From Streptomyces sp. A012304 (GTDB lineage: Bacteria; Actinomycetota; Actinomycetes; Streptomycetales; Streptomycetaceae): a stretch of DNA of 33,945 nucleotides. Of the stretch, positions 30,858 through 33,945 are shown one piece after another. Location: NCBI RefSeq assembly GCF_026008495.1, contig NZ_BQUN01000137.1:151198-185142 (forward strand), given 5' to 3'. Position 1 is the first letter of the stretch, and every line of letters starts with the position of its first letter. The position numbers were made by a program, and so were the translations under genes. The notes under the pieces are model-generated. The model was given only the letters and a program-made list of their open reading frames with translations, was not told the origin of the DNA and made no database searches.

Positions 30858-31681
30858 AGCAGGTACTTGTACAGCGTGTGCGCCACCGGGACATAGCCGA
30901 GGGAGGCGTAGAGCCGCTCGGCCGGCGTGTTGCCCGCGAAGACGTTGAGGTCCATGACGCGTCTGCCGGCGGCGATCGCCTGAGCCTCGGCGAGCAGCAT
31001 GAGGGAGCGGCCGTGGCCCCGTCCGCGGAAGGCCTCGCCGGTCTCGATGTCGAACACGGACGCCTTGTCGTCGTCGAGGAACACCATCCACAGGGTGCCC
31101 ACCGGGGTGCCCTGGTGTTCCAGGACGCTGAACAGCATGTTCTCCGTCGCCAGGCCCGCCGGCGACAGCACCCCGTAGTCCTGTCGCGACTTGCCCCACG
31201 CCTGGTCCTCGGGAACCCCGCGGTCGATCAGGTCCTGGGCGTAGCCCGCGACCCCTCGGTCGAGCCACGGCCCGTACTCGGCCTCGGTCATGGGCCTGCC
31301 GCGGCTGCCCGCGGGCAGTTCGGACGCGGTGTCGCCGAGCGGTTTCCGCAGGCCGTGGTTGCGGTGGACGTAGCCGAGGGCCGTCACCAGCCGCAGCGCG
31401 GCCCCGGCGTCGGCGGGCACCCTGAGTTCGATCCGGCGGCAGCCCCAGCCGCGGGCCACCTCCTCGGCGGCGAGCGCGGCCACCGTGCCCCGGCCGCGCC
31501 CGCGATCGGGTTCCTCGATGCGCAGGTCGGCGATCCGGGCGACGCCGGGCCCGAAGACGGGGTGGGTCATCAGATGCACCGCTCCGACGGGACGGCCGTT
31601 CACGCACACCTGGTAGTGGCGGGACAGCGCCCCGTCGGCGGCGCGCTGGAGCGGCTCGGTCGGCCGCAGGGTCGTGGTCAT
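30854..31681 (-). CDS. GNAT acetyltransferase with two GNAT domains
   Basis: A 275-residue protein with two acetyl-CoA-binding folds in tandem. The first has motif A in RIADLRIEEPDRGRGRGTVAALAAEEV and ends with ALRLVTALGYVHRN; the second has SVFDIETGEAFRGRGHGRSLMLLAEAQA and ends with NTPAERLYASLGYVPVAHTLYKYLL. Double-GNAT layout is also seen in mycothiol synthase, but the sequence here does not let me name the substrate. I chose ATG 31681 (MTTTLRPTEP); an in-frame upstream start at 31723 is possible. It is 53 bp after pabC on the same strand and could share its message. Confidence 0.9.
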   Translation of the reverse strand: MTTTLRPTEPLQRAADGALSRHYQVCVNGRPVGAVHLMTHPVFGPGVARIADLRIEEPDRGRGRGTVAALAAEEVARGWGCRRIELRVPADAGAALRLVTALGYVHRNHGLRKPLGDTASELPAGSRGRPMTEAEYGPWLDRGVAGYAQDLIDRGVPEDQAWGKSRQDYGVLSPAGLATENMLFSVLEHQGTPVGTLWMVFLDDDKASVFDIETGEAFRGRGHGRSLMLLAEAQAIAAGRRVMDLNVFAGNTPAERLYASLGYVPVAHTLYKYLL

Positions 31682-31734
31682 CACCGCTGTTCTACCCGCT
31701 GCCGCGCTCCGGGTCAGCCCCATATGTCGGGCCT

Positions 31735-32556
31735 TTACGGATCGAGGTCCTCGCCCGCCCGCTCCTCGAAGATCCGCATGGCCTTGGCGGTCACCGGTCC
31801 CGCCGTGCCCGGCAGTTCACGGCCGTCGACGCGGTGCACGGCCTGGACGTCGCGCAGGGTGGAGGTGAGGAAGACTTCGTCGGCGCGGTCCAGGACGTCC
31901 AACGGCAGGTCGGCCTCCTTCGCGCCCGTCCACTCGACCACCAGGGCGCGGGTGATGCCGGCGAGGCAGCCGGAGGCGAGCGGCGGGGTGTGGATCTCGC
32001 CGTCCAGGACGACGAAGACGTTCGACCCGGTGCCCTCGCAGAGCTGCCCGACCGTGTTGCCGAACAGCGCCTCGGAGGCGCCGTCCCGGTGGGCGCGGGC
32101 CAGGGCGAGGACGTTCTCGGCGTACGAGGTGGTCTTCAGGCCGGTCAGCGCGCCGCGCTCGTTGCGGGTCCACGGGACCGTGACCACGGCGGTGGAGTCG
32201 GGACGGCGGCCGACCTCGCCCAGGGCGACGACGAGGGTCGGACCGTGCTCACCGCGGTCGGAGCCGAGCGGGCCGTGGCCGCCGGTGTAGGTGATGCGCA
32301 GACGGCCCAGCGGCATCGGGTTGGCCTCGAGGACGGCCGCGCAGGCGCGGCGCACCTCGTCGAGGTCCGGGTCGGGCAGGCCGAGGCCGCGCGCGGAGCG
32401 GGTCAGCCGGTCGAGATGGCGGGTGAGCGCGAAGGTCCTGCCCTCCACCGCCTTCACGGTCTCGAAGATGCCGTCGCCCACGGTCAGCCCGTGGTCGAAG
32501 ACGGAGACACGGGCGGACTCGCTGTCCTGCAGCCCGCCGTCGAGCCAAAGCTTCAC
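31735..32556 (-). CDS. pabC: Class IV aminotransferase, probable aminodeoxychorismate lyase
   Basis: A 273-residue fold-type IV PLP enzyme. Lys141 in GLKTTSYAENV is the PLP lysine, Glu174 in EGTGSNVF and the closing segment TSTLRDVQAVHRVDG are the conserved PLP-site regions. Aminodeoxychorismate lyase removes pyruvate from 4-amino-4-deoxychorismate to give p-aminobenzoate for folate. Branched-chain or D-amino acid aminotransferases share this fold; the neighbouring pabB gene favours PabC. The start is GTG 32556, with AGAGG upstream that lies within the first of three tandem repeats. Confidence 0.9.
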   Translation of the reverse strand: MKLWLDGGLQDSESARVSVFDHGLTVGDGIFETVKAVEGRTFALTRHLDRLTRSARGLGLPDPDLDEVRRACAAVLEANPMPLGRLRITYTGGHGPLGSDRGEHGPTLVVALGEVGRRPDSTAVVTVPWTRNERGALTGLKTTSYAENVLALARAHRDGASEALFGNTVGQLCEGTGSNVFVVLDGEIHTPPLASGCLAGITRALVVEWTGAKEADLPLDVLDRADEVFLTSTLRDVQAVHRVDGRELPGTAGPVTAKAMRIFEERAGEDLDP

Positions 32557-32565
32557 TGATCCCTA

Positions 32566-32619
32566 CCTCTTGTGTCCGTACCGGCCTCTTGTGTCCGTAC
32601 CGGCTTGTGTCCGTTCCGG
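32566..32619 (-). repeat. Tandem 19-bp repeats between pabB and pabC
   Basis: CCTCTTGTGTCCGTACCGG occurs at 32566-32584 and again at 32585-32603; a third copy at 32604-32619 lacks the first three bases and has one mismatch. On the minus-strand message each full unit ends in AGAGG, and the unit nearest pabC supplies its Shine-Dalgarno sequence. Confidence 0.9.
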
Positions 32620-32667
32620 GGGCGTCGCATCGGCCGGGGGCCAGGGGCCCCTGGTCGGCACCGCGTG

Positions 32668-33705
32668 TCAAGGTCCCGCATCGACCTCGTACGTTCCCGA
32701 CGCTACCGCGAGCAGCCGGGACGCCTTCAGTTCGGTCTCCCGCCACTCGGCCTCGGGGTCCGAGCCCCAGGTGATGCCGGCGCCGGTGCCGAAGCGCAGC
32801 ACGCCTTCCGCGCGGTCGATCCAGAACGTGCGGATGCCGACGGCCAGCGCGCCCGTGCCCCGGTCGGCGTCGACCCAGCCGATACCGCCGCAGTACGGGC
32901 CCCGGGGCGCGGTCTCCAGCTCGTCGATGATCCGCAGGGCGCTGGACTTCGGGGCGCCGGTGACCGAGCCGGGCGGGAAGGCGGCGTCGAGCAGCTCCGG
33001 CCATCCGGCGTCCTCGCGCAGCTCGCCGCGCACGGTCGACACGAGATGCACCAGCCCGGGGTGCTTCTCCACGGCGCACAGGTCGGGGACGCTCACGCTG
33101 CCCGTGGCGCACACCCGCCCGATGTCGTTGCGGACCAGGTCCACGATCATCACGTTCTCGGCGTAGTCCTTCTCCAGCAGGTCCGCCTCGATGCGCCCGG
33201 TGCCCTTGATCGGCCCGGACTCGACGACCCGCCCGTCCCGGCGCAGGAACAGCTCGGGAGACGCGCTGGCCAGCTCCACCCCGTGTCCGGGCAGCCGGAT
33301 CGTTCCTGCATACGGCGCCGGGTTGCCGCGGGCCAGCAGCGCGGTCAGGGCGTCCACATCGGCGTCGGGCGCGACGGGCGCGGACAGAACCCGGCAGAGG
33401 TTGGCCTGGTAGACCTCGCCGGCCGCGATGTACTCACGGATACGGCGCACCCCGGCGGTGTACGCGGCGCGGTCGAGGGACGACGTCCAGTCGCCGGCCG
33501 CGGGCCCCCGCCACTCCCCCGGCACGGGCGCGGGCACCGGCCGCGTCCGTACGTCGGCGAAGCGAGCGCAGACCAGACGGCCCTCGAAGTCGGCGCAAAC
33601 GGCCCAGAAACCGGCGGAGTCCAGGGCCGCGGGGTCTTCGGTGACGTCGAGAAGGCCGGTGGCCACGCGGTCACCGAAGCGGGCGAGAGCAGGGAGGTCG
33701 AGCAC
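32668..33705 (-). CDS. pabB: Chorismate-binding enzyme, aminodeoxychorismate synthase component I
   Basis: A 345-residue member of the anthranilate synthase component I/PabB family, which aminates chorismate to 4-amino-4-deoxychorismate. The motif PIKGT with Lys167 is the PabB form; anthranilate synthases usually have PIAGT. Other core segments are GEVYQANLCR, SPELFL, DLVRNDIGRV, PPGSVTGAPK and GPYCGGIGW, all conserved. The glutamine amidotransferase partner PabA is not in the window. It is shorter than many PabB proteins because the N-terminal tryptophan-binding-like part is reduced. I chose GTG 33705 (MLDLPALARF); the frame extends to 33804 and the start is uncertain, with no clear Shine-Dalgarno. 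pabC follows after 111 bp. Confidence 0.92.
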   Translation of the reverse strand: MLDLPALARFGDRVATGLLDVTEDPAALDSAGFWAVCADFEGRLVCARFADVRTRPVPAPVPGEWRGPAAGDWTSSLDRAAYTAGVRRIREYIAAGEVYQANLCRVLSAPVAPDADVDALTALLARGNPAPYAGTIRLPGHGVELASASPELFLRRDGRVVESGPIKGTGRIEADLLEKDYAENVMIVDLVRNDIGRVCATGSVSVPDLCAVEKHPGLVHLVSTVRGELREDAGWPELLDAAFPPGSVTGAPKSSALRIIDELETAPRGPYCGGIGWVDADRGTGALAVGIRTFWIDRAEGVLRFGTGAGITWGSDPEAEWRETELKASRLLAVASGTYEVDAGP

Positions 33706-33812
33706 GGTGTCGAGTCTAGGGCGGGTGTCCCGGGCGCGGTCCGGGGATGTCCCGCGGGGCCCTGAGCTGGTCTTCGACGGGACGCAGCGCAGCACGCAGC
33801 ACAAACGTGTTT

Positions 33813-33840
33813 TTGTGCTGGCCCAGGAATCCGCTAGAGT
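33813..33840 (+). promoter_or_regulatory. Promoter of the tRNA-Gly gene
   Basis: TTGTGC (33813-33818), a 16-bp spacer and TAGAGT (33835-33840) give a housekeeping-type promoter, 41 bp before the tRNA. The region is less GC rich than its surroundings. Confidence 0.75.
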
Positions 33841-33881
33841 TCAACACGTCGCCGGGACGCGCAAGCCGACCGAAACGACAA

Positions 33882-33945
33882 GCGGACGTAGCTCAGTTGG
33901 TAGAGCGCAACCTTGCCAAGGTTGAGGTCGCGAGTTCGAGCCTCG
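33882..33945 (+). tRNA. tRNA-Gly (GCC), 3' end cut by window
   Basis: 64 nt are visible. The 5' acceptor strand is GCGGACG, the D arm GCTCAGTTGGTAGAGC, and the anticodon arm CAACC-TTGCCAA-GGTTG gives anticodon GCC. The T arm CGAGTTCGAGCCTCG is present; the 3' acceptor strand lies beyond the window. Confidence 0.95.

Overview
The window is high-GC actinobacterial chromosome, almost certainly Streptomyces. The clearest marker is a 137-residue SsgB sporulation protein at 27671-28084. Supporting signs are many GTG starts, strong GC bias at third positions, Tat-type lipoprotein and lyase signals, and sugar importer genes without their own ATPase. No integrase, transposase, CRISPR array or phage gene was seen, so most of the window reads as core chromosome, with one accessory-looking sugar block.

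Region 1 (1-5787, minus strand): yebC (cut by the window start), pdxT and pdxS (the two subunits of PLP synthase), then a LemA-like membrane protein and the phosphatidylinositol mannoside genes pgsA, acyltransferase and pimA. The last three are joined by 4-bp stop/start overlaps. This order resembles the mycobacterial pgsA-acyltransferase-pimA block. Region 2 (6086-15426): a divergent EF-G-like GTPase, a conserved membrane protein, a HIT-family hydrolase/phosphorylase, a small potassium channel, thrS, and an overlapping pair formed by a DUF4365 protein and an unknown partner.

Region 3 (15618-26943): a DnaQ-like exonuclease, a tRNA-Val(CAC), an SRPBCC protein, a very large polytopic membrane protein, and a five-gene minus-strand sugar cluster. 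That cluster holds a solute-binding protein, two permeases, a YesL/DUF624 membrane protein and a Tat-exported lyase of the PcRGLX/YetA type. It looks like an uptake and depolymerisation system for a pectin-derived (rhamnogalacturonan-like) glycan, with LacI-type palindromes upstream. A second, identical tRNA-Val(CAC) closes the segment, so two direct tRNA copies bracket about 10.4 kb.

Region 4 (27020-33945): a PGPGW membrane protein, ssgB with strong hairpins behind it, a CGNR zinc-finger protein, two small membrane proteins, a repeat-rich non-coding stretch, a DsbA-family oxidoreductase, a double-GNAT acetyltransferase, pabC and pabB for p-aminobenzoate (folate) synthesis, and the 5' part of a tRNA-Gly(GCC) with a clear promoter.

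Small-scale features recur: convergent genes share compact hairpins that include their stop codons, and three places carry short tandem repeats at gene edges (10117-10192, 30048-30107, 32566-32619). Nothing in the window is a clear new system. The best candidates for follow-up are the DUF4365 pair and the EF-G-like GTPase with an altered G4 motif.
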